NCBI RefSeq assembly: GCF_028583425.1
Contig: NC_072807.1
Location: forward strand, 29,207,001 to 29,271,000
DNA length: 64,000 nucleotides
Direction: 5' to 3'
Origin: Eublepharis macularius
Taxonomy: Eukaryota; Chordata; Lepidosauria; Squamata; Eublepharidae
Part shown: one piece after another, positions 32,651-43,389 of the stretch
How the letters are laid out: each line of letters starts with the position of its first letter
How positions within the stretch are numbered: position 1 is the stretch's first letter
The notes under the pieces: generated by a model
The model's input: the letters and a program-made list of their open reading frames with translations, nothing else
Database searches by the model: none
Told to the model about the DNA's origin: nothing
Translations under genes and position numbers: made by a program

Positions 32651-33474
32651 TGTAACCTTCCCTAACTTTTCGCTGGGGGGGCGTCGTTTCCAAGATCTGA
32701 CACACATGAAACAACCACTGGATAAGACAGTGTTTTGCATAAGTGACCATTTGCATAATATGTTAATTTTGGTGCAGATTTGGCAACATGGGGGACTGAG
32801 ATACGGCGGACTTAAACCCAGCACTATTTCAGTCTCAGTACCTTTATTTGCAAACCAAGAGCATACCGTACAGATCATGTGGCGTCCCAGGTAGCTGAGG
32901 CTTCACAAACCACCTTTCCAATACCCAGCGCTGTGTCTTGATGGAAGCTCCACTGATTGCAGAAAATGGCCCTTTCCATTTGTCATTGCAGCGTCTCCCT
33001 CTATGCCGTGCACTGACACAATACAATCTGGCAGTGCTACATGAATTGGTCTCTGGGGTCCATTTAGCCTGTAACACACGCGCGCGCGCGCACGCAGTTA
33101 GTTTCTATTACTGAGCTTTGACACATGCAACAAGGACAAAGGATCTGGTGACTACAAAATTATTATTTCCAAGTTAGTTAATTTTGCTACTCAGAGAGAA
33201 AGCAGCTGCAATAATTTTTAAAACGCCCTCTTCACGCCGCATTCCTCAAGTGTGCGCTCTGGAAAGCAAAAATAGAATTTGCATCTGCAGCGTAATCACT
33301 TTCTTTTCCAACATTTGTTATAAAAGTTTTCTTTTTATTCACAGCAATAGACGTCTTCTTTTTTTCCCTGAAATACATTCAGAGTTCCTGAAAACCTTTG
33401 CAAAGAAATTGTTTTAAAGAGATAAGGACGCTGCTGGAGTAGGCCAAATGTCCATCTAGTTTAGGGTCCTATTA
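32651..33474. other. Unassigned DNA, no gene recognised
   Basis: It contains a short (CG)n run near 33079-33092, a left-handed-DNA-prone tract. Frames of 77-91 codons have no domain. Confidence 0.4.
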
Positions 33475-33482
33475 GTTTCAGT

Positions 33483-33796
33483 CAGGGCTTTTTTCTGGGA
33501 AAAGAGGTGGTGGAACTCAGGACTGCACAATAACGTCACTTTGAGTCAGCTGGAACAAGGCAGGAGTTTTTTAAAGTTTAAATCACCCTCGGCGAAAACT
33601 GTCACATGGCCAGTGGCCCCGCCCCCTGATCTTCAGACAGAGGGAAGTTGAGATTGCCCTCTGCACCACACGGTGCGGAAGGCAATCTAAACTCCCCTCT
33701 GTCTGGCAATTAGGGGGCGGGGCCACCAGCCATGTGACCATTTTCAAGAGGTGCCAGAACTCTGTTCCACTGTGTTCCAGCTGTAAAAAAGCCCTG
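33483..33796. mobile_element. Non-autonomous hAT element, copy C (314 bp)
   Basis: The ends are CAGGGCTTTTTTCTGGGAA and CAGCTGTAAAAAAGCCCTG. The 8-bp duplication GTTTCAGT is exact (33475-33482 and 33797-33804). It shares the CCGCCCCCTGATC palindrome with copies A, B, D and E. Confidence 0.92.
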
Positions 33797-33804
33797 GTTT
33801 CAGT

Positions 33805-34276
33805 AGTATTCTCACATAAACATATGGAGATGCCTTATACTAAGTCACTCATGGCCAATCAAGGCTAGTATTGTCTACTCTGACCACGTCTACAAGCAGA
33901 ATAAGAATTTCCCTTGCGATTGCCTCTTGGCAACTGGTTTTCAGCATCAGAACACGGAAGGTCCATTTAGCCATCATATTTAATAGCTGTTGATGGATCC
34001 ATCCACTACAAATTTCTTTAATGCCCCTTGGCCATTAACATATGTGGCAGCAAATTCACTAAACAATGATTTATGAGCTGGGTGAAGAAGTATTTTCTTA
34101 TAAGATTAGACCTAGCCCTATTAAATCAACGGTAGGTATGGCAGAGATTATGGTAACTTATAGCCATATTGTCTTCTATAGTGCTATCCTAAACAGAATT
34201 ATACCCTTCTAGGTTTTTGAAATCACTATTAGTCTCTCAGGACAGACCTAGACACCTTTTCAGGATCCTCAGGCAT
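33805..34276. other. Unassigned DNA, no gene recognised
   Basis: It contains a fragment of the AGTGCTATCCTAAACAG foldback family near 34180. No gene is seen. Confidence 0.4.
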
Positions 34277-35245
34277 TACGGTTGTCAGTCCCCCACTGGG
34301 GGCGGGAGATTCCCCACTTCCACCCTCCACCCCCGCCCCCACTTATCTGGCCGGTGGTGGGAAAGGAGGGGGAACACGCCTCCCAGGGCACACTCCTGAG
34401 TGGCATGGCACACAATCACGCTCCACAGTGGGACAATTTCAGTCCCAAATAGGCCCAATGTCAGTCCCTGGCAGCTTGGTCCCTCAAGCTCTCCACAGTT
34501 AACACACAGGTGTTCCAGTTGAAGCAACTTTATTAGAGATCCATACAGTTCAAGGTGTTCACACAAATGTAGAAATTGGCAGAAGTGACTGTTCAAAAAA
34601 GGGTACTTGTAATTATAGGGAAACTTCCCTCCCTTTGGGTCCATTGACATTTTGGCATGAAAACCCCAAAGAATTACATGAGAACTACTGATTAGTTTAG
34701 GCTAGACAGAGTACAGAATGAAATCATCTCAGTCTCTGAGAAAAGATACATTGCTCGCTACCCGCAGCTTGCATCCAAGGACACTTGCTAGAAAAGTGAC
34801 AGTAAATACCTTCAACCGATAACAGAGAGGCCCCACTGGCTCTCCTGTACATTTCATGTTAGCAGTTTACACGCTCTCAGATGATTTATACAGTATACAG
34901 AATACAACCTTAGCAAACAGTTATGATCAGCACAAAATGCAAAACACATTAATTAATGGCAAGTATGCAGGCATACATGACACCCAATTCAGCCCGCTAA
35001 GGAATGCAGGAGCGCTGCCACGAAGGCCCTAGAGAGATTCTGTGCTTTACCGCATGCCAATTTAGGCCCCAAACGGGCCCAAATCGGCCCACTGTGGAGC
35101 ATGAGAGTGCTCTCAGTGGTGGCAAGAGGCCCTGCAATGATGTCACTTCCCGGAAGTGATGTCACCCCGCACTTCAGGACTGTGCATGCACATAGCGCAC
35201 GTGTGAAGACATCTAATAGAGAGAGGGGGGACTTGGCAACCTTAC
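34277..35245 (-). mobile_element. hAT-like element (GGTTGCCA ends) split by a solo LTR
   Basis: It runs from GGTTGTCAGTCCCCCACTGG to GGACTTGGCAACCTT. The modules match the element at 42011-42409 in reverse order: a GGCCCAAATCGGCCC-like part, TGATGTCACTTCC and GCGCACGTGTG. The LTR at 34459-34982 interrupts it, so the outer parts are older. The outer target duplication is not clear. Confidence 0.6.
34459..34982 (-). mobile_element. Solo LTR (524 bp) with 5-bp target duplication
   Basis: The segment starts TGTCAG and ends ATGACA on the plus strand, giving TG...CA termini. CCCAA flanks both sides exactly (34454-34458 and 34983-34987). On the minus strand a TATAAAT box lies about 95 nt from the LTR start and an AATAAA signal about 450 nt in (34529-34534), the expected order for a retroviral or LTR-retrotransposon promoter and polyadenylation site. 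No internal coding region remains. The family is not identified. Confidence 0.82.
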
Positions 35246-36060
35246 CAGGCATCTGGTCTGCAGACCTTTGCGACAGACATGCAACTCAAAAATTTACATG
35301 ATACCTGGAAGTAAATCCAACGGAGTTTAATCAGCATACGCTCGAGTAAGCATTGCCACTTCCAATAGGTCTTTTTGTTTCCCACATCTGCACGTGGTTA
35401 CCCCATGAATAACATGTGCAGGCTCAAATATCTTACCCTTAGGAATGCAGCACCCACCCTTTTCATGTAGGAGATATCAGAGCCTTACAAGAAGGCAGAA
35501 GAAATCATCCTTGCCTAAGATCACCGGACAATCTCAAACCTTGAGCTGGGGACTTCCCAGCCTGCCCTATTAGTCACGGCAGCATTCCGGCCCTTCCTAT
35601 GTGGTATGAATAGAGAAATCTTATTTGCTTCTCACGCTGAGTGAATTGCATTAATATAAATAGCTGCTGTTAATACGAGGATTGTACTTAGGGCTTTTCC
35701 CCGATGACTTGTCATGCACACGCTCTTGGTAATTGTCAATTTTCTCATTTACTGGGGAAATGACTGCACTGAATCCTAATAATCACTGGGGCTATTGCAT
35801 TGCTAATAAGTCAGACATTTGGACACGATTCAGCAACGGCCACTGTGGCATTTACGTGCCGTCTATCAAACAGTAACACGGAACCTGAAATAACCTAGTT
35901 ATGTCTTACACACAGCTCAGTATTCAAGAAGAGTTCACTGCCTTCGATGAGGGTTTAACAGGTAACCTTTTCCCCACGACAGTTTAAGTCTAAGGAAGAG
36001 AACATCTAGACATGCCTTCGCTTAAAGCTTCCTCTTTTGCAACTTTGTTGTTTATGAATT
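35246..36060. other. Low-repeat island, no gene recognised
   Basis: The 35600-35950 part has no repeat hallmark and balanced composition (words such as TGTGGCATTTACGTGCCG). It is a candidate conserved noncoding element by impression only. Confidence 0.35.
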
Positions 36061-36423
36061 ATGGAAGAACTGTTCACACTGTCCGGGGATGGGCCTGACA
36101 TATCCTCTTTGGATGATGAGGAGGTGGTGGTGGCTATTAACCCTTCAGAGAGCAAGATCCGAGAAGCCTACACAGCTCCAGGGCCCTCAGACACCCAAGA
36201 TTTGGACTGGTCACTTGCTGAGATCACAGCACCAGAAACCCAGAAGTTTCATGAACAGGAGCCAAACATGGAAACCACAAAAGAACCCATTAGCAAAACC
36301 CACCCTTCTCCAGGAAGCCCACCCAGAGCCCCTGGAGCAGAGGAAATGGAAAGCCTGGGGAGAGACTCAAGTCTGGCAGCGGAGTGTCCGGTTGGTTGCC
36401 CGGGACCTTTCTTCCACCAGTGA
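36061..36423 (+). other. Unrecognised 120-codon acidic ORF
   Basis: An ATG-started frame of 120 codons ends at TGA. Residues 1-25 are acidic (GDGPDISSLDDEEVVV). The middle is rich in Pro, Thr and Glu, and the rest is proline-rich with no cysteine pattern until the end. The composition looks more protein-like than most random frames here, and the opposite frame is not better. No domain is recognised. It may be the N-terminal part of a transposon or retroelement protein, or a single-copy relic. It lies just upstream of hAT-like sequence. Confidence 0.3.
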
Positions 36424-36829
36424 GGCTTGTGATAACCAGGATCCACGTGGAGGTTTTGCCCCTGAAAGCTCCTGCCGGAACTTGATCTGGTGACAGCTGT
36501 ATGCACTTGCTTCCATAAACAGCTGTTGCAGATCAACAGCTCTAGCAGCACTTGTGAGGTCTGGTCTTGACTCCGGCCTGCCCTGAAGAACCCTGACTTT
36601 CCTGGCTTTTCCTGGAAAGTAGCCAGGATACACACAATCGGTGAAAACTGCAGCTCATGAGACTTAGCTAGGGTCGCCAGCAGGAGGGACGTGTGGTATA
36701 TTTATTGTATATATGTATGTATGTAATGGAACGGTCTGCTCCTCCCTTAATATCTGTGTGATTTAGTTTGGTCCTGTTGGGTGGAGCTCTAGTTTCAGTT
36801 TTCTCGTTTTGAATGTTAGCTGAAGTGCT
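36424..36829. other. Unassigned DNA downstream of the acidic ORF
   Basis: AT-rich in part (36700-36720, TATATGTATGTATGTAATGG). It begins an AGGGTCGCCAGCAGG start at about 36671 that resembles a hAT-like terminus. No gene is seen. Confidence 0.35.
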
Positions 36830-37162
36830 TGGTTGCTGGAGTTGTCTCTTTGGAGACCGGGCACTCACCTTCCTTTCGCTCCTCACATGTGTGCAAAGCA
36901 TGTGCATGCTCCTGTATGTCACTTCCAGGAAGTGACATCATCACTTTGGTGCCCAAATCAGCCCACTGCAAAGCGCGGGAGCACTCTCAGGGTGGCACGA
37001 TGACATCATTCCCAGGAGCAACATCATCACACCGCCCCCGGGAGCATGCCCGGGAGGCCTGTTCCCCGCCTCCCCCCCCCACCAGCCAGGTGAATGGGGG
37101 GGGGGGGGTGAAGGGTGGGAGAGGAGGATCCCCACTCCCACCAGGGGACCTGGTATCCCTAC
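36830..37162 (+). mobile_element. hAT-like element fragment (same family as 42011-42409)
   Basis: CACATGTGTGCAAAGCATGTG, TTCCAGGAAGTGACATCATC, GCCCACTGCAAAGCGCGGGA and a G-run flanked by CACCAGCCAGGTGAATGG occur in the same order as in the 42.0-kb copy. The right end is GACCTGGTATCCCTA. The true left end may be at about 36671. The target duplication is not found. Confidence 0.55.
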
Positions 37163-38603
37163 CTGTTACAAATTTTAAAAGAAATTTGATTACATTTTTT
37201 TTAAGTCCATTATATGGCAGTTGGTGAAGGACTACCCGTGTTGTATGCACAGCAGAGTTGGTCAACAGCTCTGTAGCCTGAGTATTAGTAAACAGCATCT
37301 CCAAAGTTCAGCCACCCATCACTCACACAGGTTGTTTTCTCCAGTCAGAAGAGCGCCCTGGCCAGAAAACACTCTGCCCCCCCCTCCCTCGTGCCATACT
37401 GCAGGGCTTTGATGTTGTTAAAGCTAAGAGAAAAGAAATTATTACCAAAGCAACTATGAGGTGAAAATTGCTTCCACCTTAAGTATTGATTGCAATGTTG
37501 TAGGAATGCCATCTTCTCTGCAGTCTTGAGTTATGGGACTAGAAGGTCTCTGGGAAACTCCTCTGGAACTCTTGCATGGAACTCTTTATTTACAAAAAAA
37601 ATACAACCCTAGGAGATCCAGGGCCATATCTAGACTGGTGCAGTCGAGAACAAAGTGAGAGGGAAGCAAAAGCTAAATACGGATTTTGGAGGTGGAACAG
37701 CAGTTGTGGGGAATTTGAACTTTTGGGGGGTAGGGTTGCAGACAGCTGACTTCCACGATGGCATCAGGGCAGAACAGACTACTTCAGAATAAATTAATAA
37801 AGTGATAGCAAGCTAAGGGACTTCAGCGATGAGGAATGGGGATCGTTCCAGCAATAATTTTTGCTCTGATATTAGAGGTGGTTTCAGTTTTTAAAAGCGC
37901 CCCGATTCTCACCTCAGGAAACATTGGAGGGTATATGTTAGTTTGTACATTACTTCCTTTGCCAAAATAGTGATTCTGTGGACTAATTCTGAGATGCATC
38001 AAAATGATAAAGTACAATGGTAATGGTAATACACTCTGCTGACTCTTATGTCTAAGGTCACGACTTTTTAACCTTGCTGCAGCCGAATGCTTTTCTAATG
38101 AATGTTGCACCATCTCACCAGTTAATTAAATTTCCCATTGGGCGGAAGCTTTGTTTGTTCAAATTTCCTTACAAGCCCAAGCTGATGGGGAGTTAAGAAT
38201 TTCTCAATTGAGGGTAACTTTTCGAAAAGGTCAGTTTCAAACGTACATGATTCAATCACATTTCCTCCAGAGAGAGATGTGTTTTCCTCTTAATGGGAAA
38301 TGCAATTAAAGGAGTTAGGAATGGATTTCCCCCCGCCCCCCTTGCCCAACAGTAAATCAAGGAAGGGCAGTGTGAATCTCTTCCACTTGGAAGTATCAGG
38401 TTGTCTGTTTTGCTAACTTATTCAGTTATCTATTTGTTTATTTGAATTGCCGTGTCACTGTGGTTTAGCATCAAGCGGTGTGTGAGAGAAGTGTAGTATG
38501 CTTTCTTCCAGAGGTTGTTTTTTTAATGGTTAGTACTGGCAACTACCCATTATTTTACTGATTTGATTAGTAAAACCATATTCTGACATAGACAGGTGTC
38601 AAG
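37163..38603. other. Unassigned DNA, no gene recognised
   Basis: Frames up to 96 codons have no domain. No recognised repeat family is seen apart from homopolymer runs. Confidence 0.4.
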
Positions 38604-38640
38604 TGGACTGGGAACCAGGCCGGACTGGGAACCAGGCCGG
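38604..38640 (+). repeat. Short tandem duplication (GGACTGGGAACCAGGCC twice)
   Basis: Two exact 17-bp units are adjacent, ending in GGATGGACGG. Confidence 0.9.
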
Positions 38641-38989
38641 ATGGACGGATTAGGAGTTACAATCCAAAGCTCAGGGCCAGTAAGGATTGCTGCCGGCCTG
38701 TTGACAACTGAAAGCCATTATAATTCTTTTTGGCAAGAGGAAGTCCATGAGCATCTTCAGTGTGTGGCTTCCAGAACCCAGGAATCCTTTATTGAGAATG
38801 TTTTGACTTGTAGTACTGGTGGTTCACCACATGGGGCAGTGGTACAAATATCTGAAGGTTGCTTCTTCTAGCCCTAGCAACTCTTGGCAACCCGTTTTCA
38901 GAAAGTAGTAAGTCTTGGAGAGGGACCGACAAGGATTTCGTATTGTCAGTTTCTGAAACTCAAATCCATAAAACCATGAAGTTGTATTC

Positions 38990-39231
38990 TGGCTCTACCC
39001 CTGTCCTACCCCTGTTCTTCCCCACATTGCCAATCTCTGCTCCCTTTGAAATAAAAAACTGGGAACACTATTTGCATAACATTTATGCCATTGGTATTGT
39101 GTATATTAAATGGCTCTACCCCTGTCCTACCCCTGTTCTTCCCCACATTGCCAATCTCTGCTCCCTTTGAAATAAAAAACTGGGAACACTATTTGCATAA
39201 CATTTATGCCATTGGTATTGTGTATATTAAA
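38990..39231 (+). repeat. Perfect 121-bp tandem duplication
   Basis: Positions 38990-39110 and 39111-39231 are identical by eye, starting TGGCTCTACCCCTGTCCTAC and ending GTGTATATTAAA. Zero visible divergence means a very recent duplication or an assembly artefact. Confidence 0.95.
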
Positions 39232-40152
39232 TGTACGGCTTTTGAACTTAACACAAAATGCATAAGCAGCTTCTCCAAATGCTTAAGGCAGCTGTCAGTT
39301 AACAACCCACCCGCAATCCGTCCACTGATCGCTAAAGTTTCCCTAAATTGGGGAAAACTTTAAAGAAAGAAGTTGAACGTTAATGAAGTCCAAGCCGCAG
39401 TGGCTGCTTAATGATTAAAAAATGGATTCCTACAAATATACCTTATCCAGCAGAAAATCCCAGTGTGCCTCTGCAGGAACTTAAATGATGCAGAAGATGA
39501 GAAAATTATGTCTATAATGGGGCATCATTGACATAATGGCCTCTGGAAGCCAAGCCAAGCCAAGCCAAGGCACCATAAATTGATAGCACGGGCACAGCGC
39601 ATGTGGTCCGCTGCTTGTTTTTTATAGCTTCTGTGGTCAGCCTCACAGCCAGTGGGAAAGAAAATTACCAGCCGACAAGTTTGACAGGTAGCCGTAGTAA
39701 ATGTACATATCCCACCGCATGAAGGGATTCCCCCACCCTCTCCCTTTAATTGTGTTTAAAGCAGAAAATATCGTAGCTGGCTAATTCCTGCCACCCAGTG
39801 ATGTGCCTGCAGATAGTAAGAAACACCGTCACTTTATTTTGCCCCTAATAAGCGATTAAAGAACTGATGCGTTTTCGTTCAAGTTGAAAGTCAAATTGGG
39901 AATCCAAACTCATTAAACATTTTTAAATACATCGGCAGCAAGCACCAGGGACTTATGGTCTTTCAGTGACTAGAATGCAGAACCAGGCCTTACGAAAACA
40001 AGAAGGAATTTTGAAGATGTGGAGCCTCACATCTTTGGTATATCTAGGTCAGTTTTGTCTTTTCTAACTTGCAACAGCTTTCCAGGGTCCCCGGAAGAGG
40101 TTTTTCCCATCTCATACTACTGATTCTTTCCCTGACCTGGATAGCCCAGGTG
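39232..40152. other. Low-repeat island, no gene recognised
   Basis: It includes a short AAGCCAAGCC run near 39549-39568. The 39570-39720 part has balanced unique-looking sequence and no repeat hallmark. Confidence 0.35.
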
Positions 40153-40352
40153 AGCCTGGTCTCATCAGATCTCAGAAGCTAGGCAAGGTCAGCCTTGGTT
40201 AGTAATTGGATGGGAGGCCTCCAACGAAGACCAGGGCTGCAGAGGGAGGCAATGGCAAACCACCTCTGTTAGTGTCTTGCCATGAAAACCCCACCAGGGG
40301 CCGCCATAAGTCACCTATGACTTGAGGGCACTCTCCACCACCACCACTACAG
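40153..40352 (+). mobile_element. 5S rRNA-derived SINE with RTE-like tail, copy 2
   Basis: GAGCCTGGTCTCATCAGATC, AGAAGCTAGGCAAGG and TTGGTTAGTAATTGGATGGG, then GGCAATGGCAAACCACCTC and GCCATAAGTCACCTATGACT, ending in a CCACCACCAC tail. Confidence 0.88.
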
Positions 40353-40999
40353 ATTCTTATACCTGGAGATGGTGGGGATCGAAGAAGAGGATGTTCTGTT
40401 AATGAGCCACAGCCCCTGCCCCCCCACAATGAAACAGCCTTATAGTGAATTAGCCTGTTGGCCTAGCAGGGTGAGTATTGTCTACTCTGTCTGGAAGCAG
40501 CTTTACAAGTTCTGAGGAGGGAGTCTTTCGCTTCACCTACTACCTGATTCCCAGAACAGCACCTGAAAGCAGGCGTGAGCCACCAATGTGACCAGGAACG
40601 TTGGGTTCTGGGGCTGGGGGTGAAGCTACACAACGTGATGACATCATCACCACGGTGACCGGCATGCCAGGCCAGAGAACTGGGAAGGGGGCGGGGCTTA
40701 TTGAGAGGGAGGCTGGCTGGGCAATATTAAAATCCAGACCACGGGAGCTAAAGAGAGCCCTGTCGTGCTGTCCAGGGAGATCTGCAAGGCAGCCATGAGG
40801 AAGACGAAGAGGTGGGTCGTCTACAACCCCCTCCCCTCAGCTGCTGAGGAGTCAATGAAGCAGAAAGGAGGAAGCACATAAGATAACTATGCCGCTGTTG
40901 CATCTGGAAGGGTGGCAAAGGTCGTACAAGATGACACCACTTCCCTATTATTTTGTGGTTCTGAAATTTTAAATATTCTCCTAGTACAGGTTTCATGGA
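40353..40999. other. Unassigned DNA between two 5S SINEs
   Basis: It holds SINE-like words near 40500-40560 and a GC-richer segment (40600-40800). No domain-bearing frame is seen. Confidence 0.35.
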
Positions 41000-41196
41000 G
41001 TGCCTGATCTCATCAGATCACAGAAGCTAAGCAGGGTCGGCCTTGGTTAGTAATTGGATGGGAGACCTCCAGCAGAGACCAGGGTTGTAGAGGCAGGCAA
41101 TGGCAAACCACCTCCGTTCGTCTCTTGCTATGAAACCCCTGCTAGGGGTCGCCATAAGTCAACTCTGACTTGAGGGCAGGATTTCATTTTCACAGG
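41000..41196 (+). mobile_element. 5S rRNA-derived SINE with RTE-like tail, copy 3
   Basis: TGCCTGATCTCATCAGATCA, AGAAGCTAAGCAGGGTCGGC and TTGGTTAGTAATTGGATGGG, then GGTCGCCATAAGTCAACTCT. It is the closest copy to the 5S gene sequence in the window. Confidence 0.9.
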
Positions 41197-41456
41197 TTTC
41201 ATACTCGTCCTCCCGTCAGTTTTCAGAATGCCATTGGCTATTGGCCGTTGAATCCCTGCAGCAGTCTGATCTGGGCCCATTATTTCAGACTATTACAACA
41301 TGTTTTTGCCTCCCTAGAGCTTCCTACAACATTCCTGGCAGGACTGAGATTTCTCAAAAGAGCCCCCAAGTCTGAATTAAAGGAAGACCTTTTTACAAGA
41401 CCAGTCAGGCCCTTAAGTCCTATTTTTAGTCCCACAGGCTTTGTAACCAATATTAA

Positions 41457-41480
41457 AACACACACACACACACACACAAA
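41457..41480 (+). repeat. (CA)n microsatellite
   Basis: About eleven CA units followed by an A run. Confidence 0.95.
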
Positions 41481-41558
41481 AAACCCTGACCATGATAATA
41501 AATAATAGATTCTTGGTACCACAAGTAGCCCATTCAGCAAACCTTCCAGCCTGACTGA

Positions 41559-41676
41559 GGGCCAAGCTACACATGACGAATGACACTTGAACGGCAAGTG
41601 GATTGAGTGGAAGGCAAGTGAACAGGGAGAAATACACTTGCTGTTCAAGTGTCATTCGTCATGTGTAGCTTGGCCC
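41559..41676. mobile_element. 118-bp foldback MITE (GGGCCAAGC family), copy 3
   Basis: It has the same ends and length as 5486-5603, with exact TGA duplications at 41556-41558 and 41677-41679. Confidence 0.92.
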
Positions 41677-42010
41677 TGAGTGGGAAACTTCGATGAATCC
41701 CGAGATGCTAAGCTGTTATGCTGGCCGCTCTGTTCAGCCCAAGTCCGCACATTGGTAATATTTGCCATGAACAGTTGCTCCAGAAAAACACAGGAACACA
41801 CCAAGTGGTAGCCTGAGGGACGTGATCCAGCCCCCAAAGCTTTTGATCCGGCAACCTGAACACATTCATTGACACACAATCAGGAGTTTGTCTTGGAGTT
41901 TTGGTCTATGTGACATTTGAAGATATCTGGAAACACAGAAATTCATTGAGCGTTCCTGAGAAAAGGGTCATTTGCAGCTTCTGCTTTAAAAGTTGGAACA
42001 ATCTAGAAGG

Positions 42011-42409
42011 CAGGGTGGCCAGGACCCCTTTCCCTCCTGGCAGGAGGGGGGTACCAGGCACTCACCTGTCTTCTCTTCTTTGCGCACGTGCAAAATGCGT
42101 GCATGCTCCCAGGCCTGCACAATGATGTCGCCCAGGCCCAGAAGCACACACGCACTTTACACTGGAATGATTTGGGCCCCAAATGAACCGAATTTGGCCC
42201 ATTTGGGGCCCAAATTGGCCCGGTGCAAAGCACAGGAGCACTGCTGGGACGGCGCAACGACATCACTCTCGGGAGTGATGTCACTGCTGCACCCCAGGAG
42301 CATGCCTCTTCCCTCGCCTCCCCTCCCCCCGCCGACCAGGAGAATGGTGGTGAGGGTGGAGTGTGGGAGCAGGGAATCCCCCGCCCTCACTGGGGGAACA
42401 GCAACCCTA
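42011..42409 (+). mobile_element. Non-autonomous hAT-like element with 8-bp duplication (399 bp)
   Basis: It starts CAGGGTGGCCAGGACC and ends CAGCAACCCTA. The 8-bp duplication CTAGAAGG is exact (42003-42010 and 42410-42417), supporting hAT transposition. The interior is rich in short palindromes such as GGGCCCCAAATGAACC/TTTGGGGCCC and GAGTGATGTCACT. Relatives are at 34277, 36830 and 44465. Confidence 0.87.
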
Positions 42410-42445
42410 CTAGAAGGCCGTCTGGGAAGGAGGGAGGCAGGACTG

Positions 42446-42600
42446 TGGCTCCATAGCTGAGCGTGTGCTGTGACTGTAGAAGGTGCCAGGTTAAAACGCT
42501 AACATTTTCTGTTAAACAGATCTCAGGCCCGAGATGTTGAAAGAGACTTTCTCCCTGAGGCCTGAGAAGACCTGCTGCCAGTCAGAGTAGGCAATACCAA
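42446..42600 (+). mobile_element. tRNA-derived SINE ('ctcagtggga' family), diverged
   Basis: GGCTCCATAGCTGAGCGTGT, GAAGGTGCCAGGTTAAAACG, then CCTGAGGCCTGAGAAGACC and CAGTCAGAGTAGGCAATACC in the family order. Confidence 0.65.
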
Positions 42601-43049
42601 GGGTCTAGGTATAAGATAGGCCTGGACACACAATACGAAACAAAGCCCTGGCTCCTCCCTCAGCTGATGGATTGAACTGCCCGTAAATGGCGGGCCTCCT
42701 TTGTCCATCTGTTCTGTAAACAGGTAGATTTAGTGCGAGGGACAGTAGGTGGAGGCAGCCTGTGGCCCTTCGTGCTGCTACTGGCCGTGGGTGGGCTTCA
42801 CCACCATACAGGGTCAGTCTGTGCCCCCTCCCTCAGCTCTCTCCTTGCATGAGCTGGGATGCCTCTTCTAAGGAGAAGCCCTCAGCAGTATTTATGTTTC
42901 AGTTTCTTTAAAATGCTTCGGTCCCAGCCGCACAGTGAAACCTTTCCGATGTGGCTGCCAAACACACAATGAAAAAGAAACAACAGCATAAAAATACACA
43001 GAAATAACATTTTTTTTAACGAAAAAGCACCAATAGGAGAGAGATCCAG
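42601..43049. other. Unassigned DNA, no gene recognised
   Basis: No domain-bearing frame or repeat is recognised. Confidence 0.4.
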
Positions 43050-43262
43050 AACGCTGTAGCACTTTGATTGTTTGATGAGGATCTGAGGGTCTTAAGTTCG
43101 AATCCCTGCTCTGCCATGGAAGCTTGCTGGGAGCCTTTTGGCCAGCCACGCACTTCAGCCAAACCTACTTTACAGGGTTGTTCTGAGGATACGACGGAGG
43201 AGAAAGAGAACTATGGGGGCTGCTCTGAGTCCCATTGAGGAGAAAAGTGAGGAGGGAGGGAA
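43050..43262 (+). mobile_element. MIR-like tRNA-derived SINE
   Basis: The B-box-like AAGTTCGAATCCCTGCTCTG, GAAGCTTGCTGGGAGCC, CAGGGTTGTTCTGAGGATAC and TGCTCTGAGTCCCATTGAGG follow the family order of the copy at 15256. Confidence 0.75.
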
Positions 43263-43389
43263 GGAGATTTGATTAAGCAACTCAAGTACAATCCTAGGCA
43301 GAGTTAGTACAGTCTAAGCTTCCTGAAATCAATAGGCTTAAAGTGCATAGGACTCTTCATAGGAACGCACTGACAAATGCCTTTATTTC

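Noticed and set aside
41000..41100. Possible 5S rRNA gene
   Set aside because: Only the first part resembles 5S rRNA; it is fused to a SINE body and RTE-like tail and repeated at 17946 and 40153.
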